The notes: a model not told the origin generated them from the letters alone. Shown: positions 16,006 through 25,685, counted from the stretch's first letter. The stretch is DNA of 64,000 nt from EX4572-165 sp964627915 (GCA_964627915.1 CAZVKY010000001.1:4465-68464), one strand, 5' to 3'. A program made the numbers and translations.

Positions 16006-16947
16006 TTAATCTTGCTTTACGATTCTTGCCGCAGTGTTACCAGAGGAGAGTAATACTACTCTTGATTTTGGTTTTTCATTGATGAGTTCATACCCTATTT
16101 TTTCTGCTAATTTTTTGCTGAATGTTTGTATGGTTTTATGGGATGGCATGTTTTCTAATGTTAATCGTTTTCGTGAGTCACCAACTAGAACAAATCCTTT
16201 AGGTTCAACGAAATCGGGATTGGCTTTTTGGATAAGACGGGCATAGGAATCAATAGCAGAATCGGTCATGTTCCATTTTTGCACAAGGGTATGTCGAATA
16301 ACAGTGCGAGTGTCTAATGAGGGAAGCAAGTCTATTGTTTGATTAAGTTTTTCCCAACCGTTTTTGATGATGGGATTGCAGAGTTTTTTGTATGTCTCTT
16401 TTGTTGGAGCTACTAAAGAGATGTAGAGTTGTTTGGGAAGGGGGCTAAGGTGTTCCAATACTTCGGGGGTGGTTCCATTGGTGACAAGAAAAGTGGTCAT
16501 ATTCTTTTGATGACAAGCTTCAAAAAAATCACCTAATTTTGGGTAGAGTGTTGGTTCTCCAGATAATGAACAAGCAACCATATTTGGGGTATTTGCTTCC
16601 TTCCATTTTTTCATATCGCATCGATCATCACCTTTGAATCCGGTGATTAATTGTTGTTGAGCTTTGATGATTCCTTCAAGGATTTCTTGAGGGTCATCTG
16701 ATTCTTCGAGATGTTCTTCGGTGAATCCCTGGTACCGCCAGCAGAAAAGACAATTTTGAGTACAGTGATTGATTGTTGGAGCCATTTGCAGGCAACGATG
16801 GGATTGTATACCGTAGAAATCCTGTTTATAACAATGTCTTTTATGGATCAGGCTTTGTTTTAACCAATGGCAGAGTTTCACCCCGGAATGATTGCCGACA
16901 ATAGAATAGTGTTGTTTTTCCAAGCGTTTTTTAATTTTTGATTCCAT
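16006..16947 (-). CDS. taw1: 4-demethylwyosine synthase Taw1 (TYW1-like radical SAM)
   Basis: A 313-residue radical SAM enzyme that converts m1G37 of tRNA-Phe and pyruvate to imG-14, the first tricyclic step of wyosine synthesis. The radical SAM cluster ligands are Cys62, Cys66 and Cys69 (HCTQNCLFCWR). Three more cysteines at 26, 39 and 52 match the second [4Fe-4S] cluster known in archaeal TYW1, at the same positions as the Pyrococcus enzyme. CSLSGEPTLYPKLGDF is the following conserved block. It is downstream of argS and the SPL-like gene on the same strand. Confidence 0.94.
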   Translation of the reverse strand: MESKIKKRLEKQHYSIVGNHSGVKLCHWLKQSLIHKRHCYKQDFYGIQSHRCLQMAPTINHCTQNCLFCWRYQGFTEEHLEESDDPQEILEGIIKAQQQLITGFKGDDRCDMKKWKEANTPNMVACSLSGEPTLYPKLGDFFEACHQKNMTTFLVTNGTTPEVLEHLSPLPKQLYISLVAPTKETYKKLCNPIIKNGWEKLNQTIDLLPSLDTRTVIRHTLVQKWNMTDSAIDSYARLIQKANPDFVEPKGFVLVGDSRKRLTLENMPSHKTIQTFSKKLAEKIGYELINEKPKSRVVLLSSGNTAARIVKQD

Positions 16948-17040
16948 GTAAATACCTGTTTTTTTATCTTTTTATGGTGAATCTCATGAATATGGTCCTT
17001 TATAAGTGTATATGGGCTTTTGATTATTACTCTGAAAGAA

Positions 17041-17835
17041 TTATATTTTGTTTGGTAATTGATGCTGTAAGCATAATTTTTTAATGAGTTCATTTACTGA
17101 TTTCGTATATTGTTCAGATGGACGAATGGCATCAGTGTATAGATAGTTATATGTTGTTTGCAAATGAGGATAATAATGTTGAATAAGATTAAAAAAGGCA
17201 GTTTTTTGATATCCTTTGAGTTCTAGATAGGTATGAATGAAATAATCTGCTCTGTGTTTTTTTGCTTTTTTGATGAGTGTTTCAATGTGATTTTTTGTAT
17301 CGGTGATACCTGGTATGATGGGAATCATTGCTACACCCGTTTTTGCGTGGGAGGTGAGTTGTTGCATGGTTTCTAATCGTGATAGTGGTGATGGGGTTTT
17401 TCCTTCAAAAAGATGCCAGATGTGTTCATCATTGGAAAGAATACTAAATGTAATCCAGACATTATTCATTTTTTTTAAAATATCAAGATCTCGGAGAATT
17501 AAGGTTGATTTGGTTAGAATATGGACTGGAACCTGTTTTTTTTGTAAGATTTGTAAAAGAGACCGGGTTATTTCATATTTTTTTTCAATCGATTGATAGG
17601 GATCATGCACCGATCCGATGATGATTCGTCCTTTTTTATGATGAGGTAATTCTTTTTTGAGTAATTCACTAGCGTTTTTGGTAATATAAATGGTATGATC
17701 AAAAGCGGAATCACAATAGGAACATCCAAACTCACAATGTTGATAGGGATCAATGGTATACTTCCCATGAAAAAGCGCATCATCCCGAGTGATGGTTTTA
17801 ATAAGACTGTTTTGCTGGATGCATTTATAGGTCAT
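17041..17835 (-). CDS. Radical SAM protein, spore-photolyase-like family
   Basis: A 264-residue protein with the radical SAM motif Cys34-x3-Cys38-x2-Cys41 (YQHCEFGCSYCDSAFD). An opening IDPYQHCEFGCSYC resembles the SPL/Rv2578c-type radical SAM group. A later IGSVHDPYQSIEKKYEITRSLL and VPVHILTKSTLILRDLDIL complete the conserved half-barrel. Proteins of this group are widespread and uncharacterised; a DNA-repair role is not implied by the name. It starts 2 nt after the argS stop and is therefore cotranscribed with it. Confidence 0.85.
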   Translation of the reverse strand: MTYKCIQQNSLIKTITRDDALFHGKYTIDPYQHCEFGCSYCDSAFDHTIYITKNASELLKKELPHHKKGRIIIGSVHDPYQSIEKKYEITRSLLQILQKKQVPVHILTKSTLILRDLDILKKMNNVWITFSILSNDEHIWHLFEGKTPSPLSRLETMQQLTSHAKTGVAMIPIIPGITDTKNHIETLIKKAKKHRADYFIHTYLELKGYQKTAFFNLIQHYYPHLQTTYNYLYTDAIRPSEQYTKSVNELIKKLCLQHQLPNKI

Positions 17836-17837
17836 TC

Positions 17838-19574
17838 TTACATTTCCTCTGGAGCAGAAATCCCAAGAATATCAAGTCCATTGTGTAGCACGATTTTGGT
17901 GGCTAATACTAAATGCAATCGGGCTTGTTTTCGATTATTGTCTTTTTCAGTGATTACCGGGCAATCTCGATAAAATTGATTGAATAGTGAAGCTACTTCA
18001 TATACATATGAACAAAGCTGATGAGGTCTATATTGTTCACAAGCAATTCGAATAAGTTCAGGAAGTTCAGCAAGTTTCATAGCTAGATTCTGTTCAGCTT
18101 TCTCTGTGAGTACCTCATATCCTGAAAAATTTTTATTAATTCCTTCAGCTTTTTGTTTTGCTAAGATACCTGAGGCTCGTGCATGTGCATATTGAATAAA
18201 GGGTGCTGCGTTTCCATCAAAACTCAGTGCTTCCTTCCATTTAAACACGATGTCTTTTTCTGGTTGAACTTTGATAATATTATAGCGTAATGCGCCTGTT
18301 CCTACGATTTTGGCAATATGGTTCATTTGCTGATCATTGAGTTCTTTTCCTCTTCGTTTTTTTACTTCTTCATAAGCCCGTTTGATGCATTCCTGGATAA
18401 GATCATCAAGAGAGACCATTCGTCCTTTCCGAGTTGACATTTTTCCACCGGGAAGGGAGACAAAGGAATAAAAAACAGGATGTGGGAGATGTGTTTCTCC
18501 AATTAATTCAAGACCAATGGCTACTTGTTTCGATTCAAGTTTATGATCCTCTCCTAAAATATTGACAAGTTTATCTGCATGTTGTGCTTTCCATGCATGA
18601 TAGGCAATGTCTCTAGTTGCATAAAGAGATGTCCCATCTTTCCGGGTGAAGAAAAACTTGGTGTTTCTTCCTTTGATACCATGGGATGCTAAATCAAGAT
18701 AGTATGCACCATCTTCATCTGAACAAATCGGTGTTTTTTTTAAGGAGTTAATGATTTTTTCTACGGATTTATCTTTGACAAAGGTGGATTCAGGTATATA
18801 TCTATCAATACTGATGTTGATAGTCTGTAAGCTTTGCTTCATTCCTTTAAGTACCGGTTCATATGCGTTGTGGATTTGTTCTAATACTTGTTGGTTACCT
18901 TGTTCACTTTCTTGAACTAACATGCCGATTTCTTGTTGAATGTTCTTATCTTGTTCCATGAGTTTATTTGCTTCTTGATAGAATCCTACCGCGTGATGAT
19001 CTGGTTTGTCGATTGCTGGTTTTGGAATTTCGCCTGTATCAAGTTGATTCATACCCCAGGCAAGAATAGCTACTTGTTTGCCCATATCATCTACATAGAA
19101 TTGTGATTCTGTTTCATAACCGGCGGCAGTGAATAATCTGGTAATGGTATCTCCAATGATTGGATTTCTGGCTCGACCAACATGAAGTGGTCCATTTGGA
19201 TTTGCGGAGGTATGTTCAACAATGACTTTTTTCTTTTTAGAAGGAAGAGTTCCATAGGTTTCTTTTTTCTTTAAAATTAAAGAGAGTGTTTGTTGAATGA
19301 TTAAGCTTTGGTTAAGATAAAAATTAAGATAACCATTTGATACCTCTGTTTTTTTGATGAAGGTGTCCTTTTTGATTTCTTTTTGTATTTCTTCAGCTGT
19401 TTGCTGGGGTGATTTTTTACTAAGAGAACATAATTGAAAACAGGGAAATGCAAATGTTCCTTTTCCTTCAGGTGGGCGTTCAAGTAGTATGGTGGTTGGA
19501 TAATTTTTTTCCTTTAGGACATGTTGAAGAACTGTTGCAATCCTCTTTTTTGCTTCGACAAGTGGATAAGGCAT
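17838..19574 (-). CDS. argS: Arginyl-tRNA synthetase
   Basis: A 578-residue class I synthetase charging tRNA-Arg. It has an N-terminal Add1-type domain (residues 1-110), the HIGH-type motif HTSANPNGPLHVGRARN, ESQFYVDDMGKQ, and the KMSKS-type motif GGKMSTRKGRM. The C-terminal DALR anticodon domain contains IQYAHARASGIL and LNQFYRDCPV-like sequence (FNQFYRDCPVI). The length is normal for an archaeal ArgRS. It heads a minus-strand block with the radical SAM gene and taw1, and is divergent from the L10e gene. Confidence 0.96.
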   Translation of the reverse strand: MPYPLVEAKKRIATVLQHVLKEKNYPTTILLERPPEGKGTFAFPCFQLCSLSKKSPQQTAEEIQKEIKKDTFIKKTEVSNGYLNFYLNQSLIIQQTLSLILKKKETYGTLPSKKKKVIVEHTSANPNGPLHVGRARNPIIGDTITRLFTAAGYETESQFYVDDMGKQVAILAWGMNQLDTGEIPKPAIDKPDHHAVGFYQEANKLMEQDKNIQQEIGMLVQESEQGNQQVLEQIHNAYEPVLKGMKQSLQTINISIDRYIPESTFVKDKSVEKIINSLKKTPICSDEDGAYYLDLASHGIKGRNTKFFFTRKDGTSLYATRDIAYHAWKAQHADKLVNILGEDHKLESKQVAIGLELIGETHLPHPVFYSFVSLPGGKMSTRKGRMVSLDDLIQECIKRAYEEVKKRRGKELNDQQMNHIAKIVGTGALRYNIIKVQPEKDIVFKWKEALSFDGNAAPFIQYAHARASGILAKQKAEGINKNFSGYEVLTEKAEQNLAMKLAELPELIRIACEQYRPHQLCSYVYEVASLFNQFYRDCPVITEKDNNRKQARLHLVLATKIVLHNGLDILGISAPEEM

Positions 19575-19694
19575 GGGTTGCTAGAATTAGGATGGTCCTT
19601 AAATTTTTTTGTATTTATCGATAATTACTACATGTTTTTTTTGGCCAAAAACTTTTTTTATGAGGGTGTTATAGGTTTACTGGGGTTAGACATT

Positions 19695-19715
19695 GGGTAA
19701 AAACCCTTATAAATA
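19695..19715 (+). promoter_or_regulatory. TATA box and overlapping palindrome for the L10e gene
   Basis: CTTATAAATA (19706-19715) is a strong archaeal TATA box about 55 nt before the L10e ATG. GGGTAAAAACCC (19695-19706), a small inverted repeat, abuts it where the BRE element should lie. Confidence 0.6.
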
Positions 19716-19767
19716 CCATGTCTATTTCCCCTTCTCTAATAAATAGATATCGAAAAGGTTGTGGACA

Positions 19768-20274
19768 ATGGCACGAAAACCAGGTAGTATGTACAGACAA
19801 ATCAGAGGTCAAGCATCAACGCGTAAAGAATACATGGGCGGAATTCCAAATTCGCGTATTACTCAGTTTGTGTTGGGGAATAAAACAGATGATTTCCCAG
19901 TTACCTTACATCTTATTGCTAATGAACAATGTCAAATTCGGCATGCAGCACTTGAATCTGCTCGTATTGCTGCAAATAGAACTATGGAAAAAAAAGCTGG
20001 ATTAGGTAATTATCGAATGAAGATTCGGGTGTATCCTCATGTTGTGCTTAGGGAAAATAAACAGGCCACAGGTGCTGGCGCTGATCGTGTTTCCCAAGGG
20101 ATGCGTGCTTCATTTGGTAAGATTGTTTCTATCGCTGCTCGTTTGAAACGAAATCAAGTAGTGATTGATGTTGAAACTACTGAAAAAAACATTAAACATG
20201 CAAAGAGTGCATTGCGAAAAGCAGGGATGAAACTTCCATCACCATGTAGCGTTGTCATGGATGAATCATCCTAA
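19768..20274 (+). CDS. rpl10e: Large ribosomal subunit protein L10e (uL16 family)
   Basis: A 168-residue archaeal/eukaryotic L10e. It opens ARKPGSMYRQIRGQASTRKEYMGGIPNSRI, and later motifs are YPHVVLRENKQATGAGADRVSQGMRASFGK and KHAKSALRKAGMKLPSP. It binds near the peptidyl-transferase centre and the 5S rRNA region. The ATG at 19768 gives the standard MARKPGSMYR start; the upstream TTG in frame is not needed. It has its own TATA promoter and is not in a ribosomal protein operon. Confidence 0.96.
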   Translation: MARKPGSMYRQIRGQASTRKEYMGGIPNSRITQFVLGNKTDDFPVTLHLIANEQCQIRHAALESARIAANRTMEKKAGLGNYRMKIRVYPHVVLRENKQATGAGADRVSQGMRASFGKIVSIAARLKRNQVVIDVETTEKNIKHAKSALRKAGMKLPSPCSVVMDESS

Positions 20275-20325
20275 TCAATTTTTTTTATTCTTTTTATTTG
20301 TCAACTAGTACTTTTTGTATTGCTT

Positions 20326-21690
20326 TTAGAAATATTTGACAAACCATGGGAACAATACAATAAAAAGGATGATTAATGAAATAAAGATGGTGACATTGCG
20401 AACGATGTTTTCTCTTTTTTCTTCTGAGATTGTTGCTTTCATTCGTTTGACTATTCCGCGTATTGCATCTGAGAACAGAAATCCGCCATCAAGAGGGATC
20501 ATTGGTAACACATTAAACATGCCCACTACAAGATTCAACCAGAAAATCCAGTATAAGGCATTAGTAATACCCCAAAAGAGATTGCTTGGAAGAAGAGATA
20601 ATGGACCCTCAATTATGTACCCTTGTGTGAATGGTGCGACTAAGGGGTTATATCCTGCCATGTAACCAAAGAAGGGAAGCGCATAGACTAGGAGGAGGCC
20701 ATCTGGAAAATCGGAGGTAAAGGGATGTTGAAGATATCCAATGAATTTTGAAACGTTATAAATATTGAGTCCAATACCGAGAAAACTATCATTTTTATCT
20801 GAAACATTTTTTGAGAACTGGGATTTATCAGCTAATGTGACCGTGGTAGTTATATTTTTATAGTCATGAAGATAAGTGATAGGAATCGTTTGGTTTACAG
20901 CAGTGTTATTTATAATGATGAGAAATGTGGAAACATTTTCAACTTCAGTATTATTTAGTGTTTTGAGGATGTCTCCAGCTTGCAATCCAATGTCATCAGC
21001 TGGGCTTTGATCGACAACATAAGGAATATGGTATCCATCTATCGGTTGAACCGCGGCCATAAAACCAAAAGAGAAAATGATCATGACAATGATAGCAACA
21101 GTAAAATTTGACATGGGGCCTGCGGCATACACACGCATTCGGTTACTAATTTTTGTTTCTTTGAGTTGGTCTTCATCTGGTTCACAGAATGCTCCGAGTG
21201 GAATGATGAGATATAAAACTCCAAGTGATTTTACTTTTAACGAATGAGCAAAGGTAAGGATTCCATGGGAAAATTCATGCACAATTACAGCGATGATTAA
21301 TCCAATAAGGATGTAAACTAAAAATTCTAAAGGGAGAATGGGGTTTAAACCAGGGATTACTAATCCGAATTCAATGCCGGGGAGTTCTTGTTGTTGTTGA
21401 GGAGTAAATTCCAGAACCGTCCAAGTATTTAACGCAAGAAGAAAGATCATGAAAAACATCATGAGAAAACAAAAAATGACTCCAACGGTTCCATAGCCTT
21501 TCCAAAATCGTTTTTTATTGGCTATTTTTCGTAGACTATTTACTCCTTTTTTTGTTCGAAGGAGTAAGGCTGGACCATAAAATGAAATGTTATATTTTTC
21601 AAATAATCCTTTTTTATAAAGAAATATTACTCCTATAATATATCCTGCAAGGATAATTGCAATCAAGAGAAGTATGTCTATGGTACTCAT
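20326..21690 (-). CDS. Site-2 protease (M50 zinc metallopeptidase) with PDZ domain
   Basis: A 454-residue intramembrane protease. The zinc motif His138-Glu139-x2-His142 (VHEFSHG) is in a membrane helix, and the second motif NVLPMIPLDGGFLF supplies the Asp ligand. A PDZ-like domain lies between them (PYVVDQSPADDIGLQAGDILKTLNN). Several further helices occur at both ends. It would cleave membrane-bound regulators within the membrane. A TATA element on the minus strand (21715-21726) lies about 30 nt before ATG 21690, so translation is probably leaderless from there. An in-frame ATG at 21705 lies upstream of the expected transcript start. Confidence 0.92.
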   Translation of the reverse strand: MSTIDILLLIAIILAGYIIGVIFLYKKGLFEKYNISFYGPALLLRTKKGVNSLRKIANKKRFWKGYGTVGVIFCFLMMFFMIFLLALNTWTVLEFTPQQQQELPGIEFGLVIPGLNPILPLEFLVYILIGLIIAVIVHEFSHGILTFAHSLKVKSLGVLYLIIPLGAFCEPDEDQLKETKISNRMRVYAAGPMSNFTVAIIVMIIFSFGFMAAVQPIDGYHIPYVVDQSPADDIGLQAGDILKTLNNTEVENVSTFLIIINNTAVNQTIPITYLHDYKNITTTVTLADKSQFSKNVSDKNDSFLGIGLNIYNVSKFIGYLQHPFTSDFPDGLLLVYALPFFGYMAGYNPLVAPFTQGYIIEGPLSLLPSNLFWGITNALYWIFWLNLVVGMFNVLPMIPLDGGFLFSDAIRGIVKRMKATISEEKRENIVRNVTIFISLIILFIVLFPWFVKYF

Positions 21691-21714
21691 AATGCGATGA
21701 TGCAATAGGTTCCG

Positions 21715-21726
21715 ATTTATATATCT
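21715..21726 (-). promoter_or_regulatory. TATA box for the site-2 protease gene
   Basis: AGATATATAAAT on the minus strand is centred about 30 nt upstream of ATG 21690. That places the transcript start at or within a few nt of the ATG and supports a leaderless mRNA. Confidence 0.55.
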
Positions 21727-21777
21727 AACTATGGAAACTCAGTTTTAATTTATCATTATTAAAGATAAAAATTATAT

Positions 21778-23085
21778 TTAATCTATATCCATTTTATACA
21801 TTACTAAGCCGGAAAGCATTTTTGGAAGAAAATAGGTTGATTTCTGTGGCATGTGTTCCCCAGCTTCAGCGATATCTTTTAATTCATCGATTTTTGTTGC
21901 ATTCATTAAAAACGAGAAATCATAGTTTCCTTCATCAACAGAGCGCAATGCTTCTTCATCATCTCTGGTGTATTTTACATGATCTTCTAATGATTCATTG
22001 GTGATTCCAAGAATGTTTTCAATGATGATTTTATGAAGAATTGATACGTCGAGAGTACGCCATGTTTTTGATCGATGATGAGCTAGTTCATCCATAATTG
22101 TTTCATCTTTTAATCGCAGAACGTAAAACATATCCTTAAAATAAAGCACAAAGCTATGTTCATTTGTTGTTTCCAGCTGGTTTTTTATGCTATTGGTAAG
22201 ACTAAAGTAACTTTCTGCTGGTTTGCGTTTATGTTCTTTGATGTCAAAATAAGTGCTTAGCTCTTTGAGGAATCGTTCTCGTTCTAGTTTTTCCATATGC
22301 ATGAGACGATGGGTGGGAAGAATGGCTAATCCTTCATCAAACATGTTAGCTAAAATCACTAATCGATAATTAAACGGTGCCTCATCTGAAGGATTCTGTG
22401 TTTTCATTTCTTCAGCAAAATTGAGGGCGGTTTGATATCGGTGGTGGCCATCAGCGATAAATAAATTTTCATCCTGTAGTTTTTCCTGTATCTTTGAAAT
22501 AACTGTTTTATCTTTAAGTCGCCATATAGAGTGAGTGAACTGATCATATCCAGTGACCTGGATGTAAGGGTCTTCTGTAAGCGTTTTTTCTATAGTGTTC
22601 TGTATGCTATCTTCTTCATCTATGTAGAGAAGTTGTATTGGTTCAAGATTTGCATGGCATGCTCTCATCAGGTTCAATCGATCTGCTTTCGGTTTGGACA
22701 ATGTTTTTTCATGAGCTTTTACTTTTTCATAGGTGGGATCAAGTTTCAAAAGAACGAAAAACCCACTCATTGTTTTTTGTTGTTCCTCAATCTTATATTG
22801 GATTTTATAGGGGAAAATTGCAGGTTCTTTTGAGGGAATGATAATTGATTCTTGTAACCATTTTTCAAATGCTTCTTTTGCTCTAGTATAACGATTGTTA
22901 CCCTCGGTATCATCATCGTTTTGTTTTCCAAGGATAAGACGAACAAAGTTATAGGGGCTTTTTTCATAAAGACTATTCTGCATGTCTGGAGAAATAATAT
23001 CATATGGGGGGGACATTACTTCATCTAAAGAATCAAATTTTTCTGCATTGTAGGTTATGCCTTTGAGTGGCTTGACTTGAACCAT
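21778..23085 (-). CDS. DUF1015 family protein
   Basis: A 435-residue cytosolic protein of the DUF1015 family. Motifs are VMSPPYDIISPDMQNSLYEK at the N-terminus, ADGHHRYQTALNFAEEM centrally, and LVILANMFDEGLAILPTHRL, all typical of the family. The His-rich DGHHR segment suggests a metal or nucleotide site, and the family has been linked by context to serine kinase (SerK/ParB-like) folds. A DxHHR motif also occurs in archaeal free-serine kinases, so a kinase role is possible but not shown. It is a single gene, with a GGAGGAAAT site upstream. Confidence 0.85.
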   Translation of the reverse strand: MVQVKPLKGITYNAEKFDSLDEVMSPPYDIISPDMQNSLYEKSPYNFVRLILGKQNDDDTEGNNRYTRAKEAFEKWLQESIIIPSKEPAIFPYKIQYKIEEQQKTMSGFFVLLKLDPTYEKVKAHEKTLSKPKADRLNLMRACHANLEPIQLLYIDEEDSIQNTIEKTLTEDPYIQVTGYDQFTHSIWRLKDKTVISKIQEKLQDENLFIADGHHRYQTALNFAEEMKTQNPSDEAPFNYRLVILANMFDEGLAILPTHRLMHMEKLERERFLKELSTYFDIKEHKRKPAESYFSLTNSIKNQLETTNEHSFVLYFKDMFYVLRLKDETIMDELAHHRSKTWRTLDVSILHKIIIENILGITNESLEDHVKYTRDDEEALRSVDEGNYDFSFLMNATKIDELKDIAEAGEHMPQKSTYFLPKMLSGLVMYKMDID

Positions 23086-23218
23086 TGTTTCATTTCCTCC
23101 GGATAAGATTATTATTGGTATTTGAATGGGTAATAAAAATCTTGCTCCTTGCCATATGTGATTGATGTAGTTACCAATGTTTTAATACTGGATTGAAATA
23201 TGCTCGAATGAAAGAAAT

Positions 23219-24475
23219 ATGGAAACATTTGATGATGACAAACTTATCCAGCGATTCGATGTTCTTTTTCATTCGCATCCACTGTGCGATCATTGTCTTG
23301 GTCGATTTGCTGCCAAAATAGGCCATGGATTAACCAATAAGAAACGAGGAAAAATAATTAGGAAGAAACTTGCTATTGAAAAGAAAATCGATCCGTTGGA
23401 TTGCTGGCTTTGCGAGGGCCTTGTTGTAGAAATAAATCATTTTGTTAGATTGGCTGAACAAAAAAGTAGTTCATTTGAATTTGATACATTCCTAGTGGGC
23501 ACTCATATTGATGAAGATATCATCGATAAGCAGAATCAACTGCAGGAAATCACTGGTTCAGATATTGCTGAATCAATTAAAACTGATCTCAGTAGAAATA
23601 TTGGGAAGAAAATTGAGCAACATAGTGAGAAAACCGTTGATTTTCAGCATCCAGAGATCATGATTATCATTGATACCATGTTTGATGTTATCCACCTTCA
23701 GATTAAATCATTGTATGTTTTCGGCAGATATAATAAGTTTCAACGTGGTATTCCTCAGACGAAATGGTTCTGCAGAAGTTGTAAGGGAAAAGGATGTCGA
23801 AATTGTGATTATTCGGGAAAATTATATGAAGATAGCGTAGAGGAACTCATTGCTGGACCACTTCTTGCAGCAACGGGTGCAACAGATGAATCATTTCATG
23901 GTGCTGGACGTGAGGATATCGATGTGCGCATGCTTGGTTCAGGAAGACCTTTTGTCATAGAGTTAAAAAATCCTCAAAAAAGAAACATTGAATATCATGA
24001 ACTGACACATCAAATTAATGAGACTAATGAGAATAAAATCGGGGTAAATGATCTTCGATGTGCTGATAAACGAGAGGTTGCTGCAATTAAACAAGGTCAT
24101 TATCCTAAAGTATATCAGGTTCAGATTGCAGGTGAAAAACCATTTGTGAAAGAAAAACTTAAAAAGGTAGCGCTGTCATTACGGGGTAAAACAATACAAC
24201 AATTTACCCCAACACGTGTAGCTCGGCGTCGTGCACTGAAAACGAGACAACGTCAGATATATGCTTGTGAAGTTAAACTAATAGATGAAGCTATGGCAAT
24301 CTTTGTTATTGAAGCAGAGGCTGGAACGTATATAAAGGAATTGGTAACTGGTGATGAAGGCAATACCAATCCTAATATAAGTGACCTCTTGCAAAACAAG
24401 TGTACGGTTGTTGCTTTGGACGTCATAAAAATAAAAGGGGATGAGAAGACATGGTTAAACGATCAAAAGGATTAA
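23219..24475 (+). CDS. pus10: tRNA pseudouridine synthase Pus10
   Basis: A 418-residue enzyme that makes pseudouridine at positions 54/55 of archaeal tRNA. The N-terminal THUMP-containing domain has zinc-type cysteine pairs at 23/26 (CDHC) and 62/65 (CWLC), and a third cluster WFCRSCKGKGCRNC at 184-196. The catalytic motif is GAGREDIDVRMLG, with Asp235 as nucleophile. VELKNP-like VIELKNPQKR and ARRRALKTRQRQIYA complete the synthase domain. It overlaps rpl21e by 25 nt and leads the pus10-rpl21e-rpoF-DUF655-ksgA cluster that is widely conserved in archaea. Confidence 0.94.
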   Translation: METFDDDKLIQRFDVLFHSHPLCDHCLGRFAAKIGHGLTNKKRGKIIRKKLAIEKKIDPLDCWLCEGLVVEINHFVRLAEQKSSSFEFDTFLVGTHIDEDIIDKQNQLQEITGSDIAESIKTDLSRNIGKKIEQHSEKTVDFQHPEIMIIIDTMFDVIHLQIKSLYVFGRYNKFQRGIPQTKWFCRSCKGKGCRNCDYSGKLYEDSVEELIAGPLLAATGATDESFHGAGREDIDVRMLGSGRPFVIELKNPQKRNIEYHELTHQINETNENKIGVNDLRCADKREVAAIKQGHYPKVYQVQIAGEKPFVKEKLKKVALSLRGKTIQQFTPTRVARRRALKTRQRQIYACEVKLIDEAMAIFVIEAEAGTYIKELVTGDEGNTNPNISDLLQNKCTVVALDVIKIKGDEKTWLNDQKD

Positions 24476-24741
24476 GAAGCAAAAGTAGACAGATATTACG
24501 GAAGATCCCTCGTTCACGAGGTTTTTCCTCAATTAGTAGATCATTACATCAGTTTGATGTTGGTGAATCAGTAAACATTGTTATTGATCCTTCAACACAT
24601 AAAGGGATGCCTCATATTCGATTTCATGGTTATACCGGTCGGATTGCAGGAAGACAAGGAAAAGCATATCTTGTTACTATAACAGTTGGAAAAAAACGCA
24701 AAACATTAGTTATCAGACCAGAACATTTGCGGAGCGGATAA
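24451..24741 (+). CDS. rpl21e: Large ribosomal subunit protein L21e
   Basis: A 96-residue basic protein with the L21e signatures MVKRSKGLRSKSR at the N-terminus, FDVGESVNIVIDPS and MPHIRFHGYTGRIAGRQGKAYLV. It starts inside the pus10 3' end and stops 3 nt before rpoF, so expression is coupled to both neighbours. The length is normal. Confidence 0.96.
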   Translation: MVKRSKGLRSKSRQILRKIPRSRGFSSISRSLHQFDVGESVNIVIDPSTHKGMPHIRFHGYTGRIAGRQGKAYLVTITVGKKRKTLVIRPEHLRSG

Positions 24742-24744
24742 GTC

Positions 24745-25083
24745 ATGAGTGCTGAGGATGATGCAAAATTGGTTTCCCTTGCGGAAGTGAAAAATATTTT
24801 AAAGAAAGTTGAAAAAAACCGTAAGGATCTCCTTTATGAACAACGTATCGCCTTGGAACATGCTCAAATGTTTGCAAAATTACCCGCTAATAAAACTAAA
24901 GAATTAATTGATGAATTAATGGATATTGAACCGATTAGAGAAGTTCATGCCTATAAAATCGCTGATATTCTTCCCACCACTGAAGATGATGTGAAAACCA
25001 TTTTTGCTAAAGAACGGGTCTCATTGAAAGAAGAAGAGATGAAAAAAATCGTTAAAACAGTTCACAAATATTATATTGAATGA
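24745..25083 (+). CDS. rpoF: RNA polymerase subunit F (Rpb4-like)
   Basis: A 112-residue all-helical protein of the Rpb4/RpoF family. It has a central YEQRIALEHAQMFAKLPA segment, a DELMDIEPIREVHAYKIADILP motif and a C-terminal helix ending VKTVHKYYIE. RpoF pairs with RpoE to form the RNA polymerase stalk, which aids promoter opening and processivity. Its position between L21e and the DUF655 gene is the standard archaeal arrangement. Confidence 0.93.
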   Translation: MSAEDDAKLVSLAEVKNILKKVEKNRKDLLYEQRIALEHAQMFAKLPANKTKELIDELMDIEPIREVHAYKIADILPTTEDDVKTIFAKERVSLKEEEMKKIVKTVHKYYIE

Positions 25084-25099
25084 GAGGAGGGATGATCCG

Positions 25100-25669
25100 G
25101 TGGAGGAATATGTTTTTGTTTTAGATTATTTACCAAAAGGACGGGGTGATGTTCCATCTCATCGTCGCTACCCTATTGTTTATGGTATTGGTGAAAAACA
25201 ATTTACGTTACTTGAACTAGTGCCAAAGGATAATGCTCAGATTTCTATAGGTGATCGAATTTATGTGGGAAAAAATGCTAGAAAACGGGAAAAAATCAAA
25301 AAAATAAAAGGACGTACCTCTTATCAGGATTTAACTTCCACGGCTCATGGCGAGATGCCCTATGTTGTTGAGGATATCGTGAAACACAGGGAGTCTTATT
25401 TTGTGCAATTTTTTAATAATGCACCCGCGATTTCTACTCGTTATCATGTTCTTGAATTACTTCCAGGTCTTGGAAAAAAGATGATGCATGATATTCTTAA
25501 AGAGCGGAGAAAACAAAAATTTACTAGTTTTAAGAATATGATTGATCGTATTGATTTTCTACGTGATCCAGCAAAACTTGTTGCAAAACGGATTACTTTA
25601 GAACTTACTGATCCTGATCAAAAATATCGATTGTTTACAAGACCACCGATTTCAAAGGATCAATATTAA
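25100..25669 (+). CDS. DUF655 family RNA-binding-like protein
   Basis: A 189-residue protein of the archaeal DUF655 family: EEYVFVLDYLPKGRGD start, IGDRIYVGKNAR, and a helix-hairpin-helix-like YHVLELLPGLGKKMMHDILKERR. The family has an OB-like N-terminal fold and a C-terminal HhH-type domain, suggesting nucleic acid binding. The precise role is unknown, but it is almost always next to rpoF and ksgA. GTG at 25100 is taken as the start because GGAGGGATGAT lies directly upstream; a TTG at 25076 inside the rpoF end is less likely. Confidence 0.9.
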   Translation: MEEYVFVLDYLPKGRGDVPSHRRYPIVYGIGEKQFTLLELVPKDNAQISIGDRIYVGKNARKREKIKKIKGRTSYQDLTSTAHGEMPYVVEDIVKHRESYFVQFFNNAPAISTRYHVLELLPGLGKKMMHDILKERRKQKFTSFKNMIDRIDFLRDPAKLVAKRITLELTDPDQKYRLFTRPPISKDQY

Positions 25670-25685
25670 TCTATTTTTTTGATTT

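Noticed and set aside
16878..17093. Minus-strand frame between taw1 and the SPL-like gene
   Set aside because: Overlaps both genes in another phase and has no recognisable start site.
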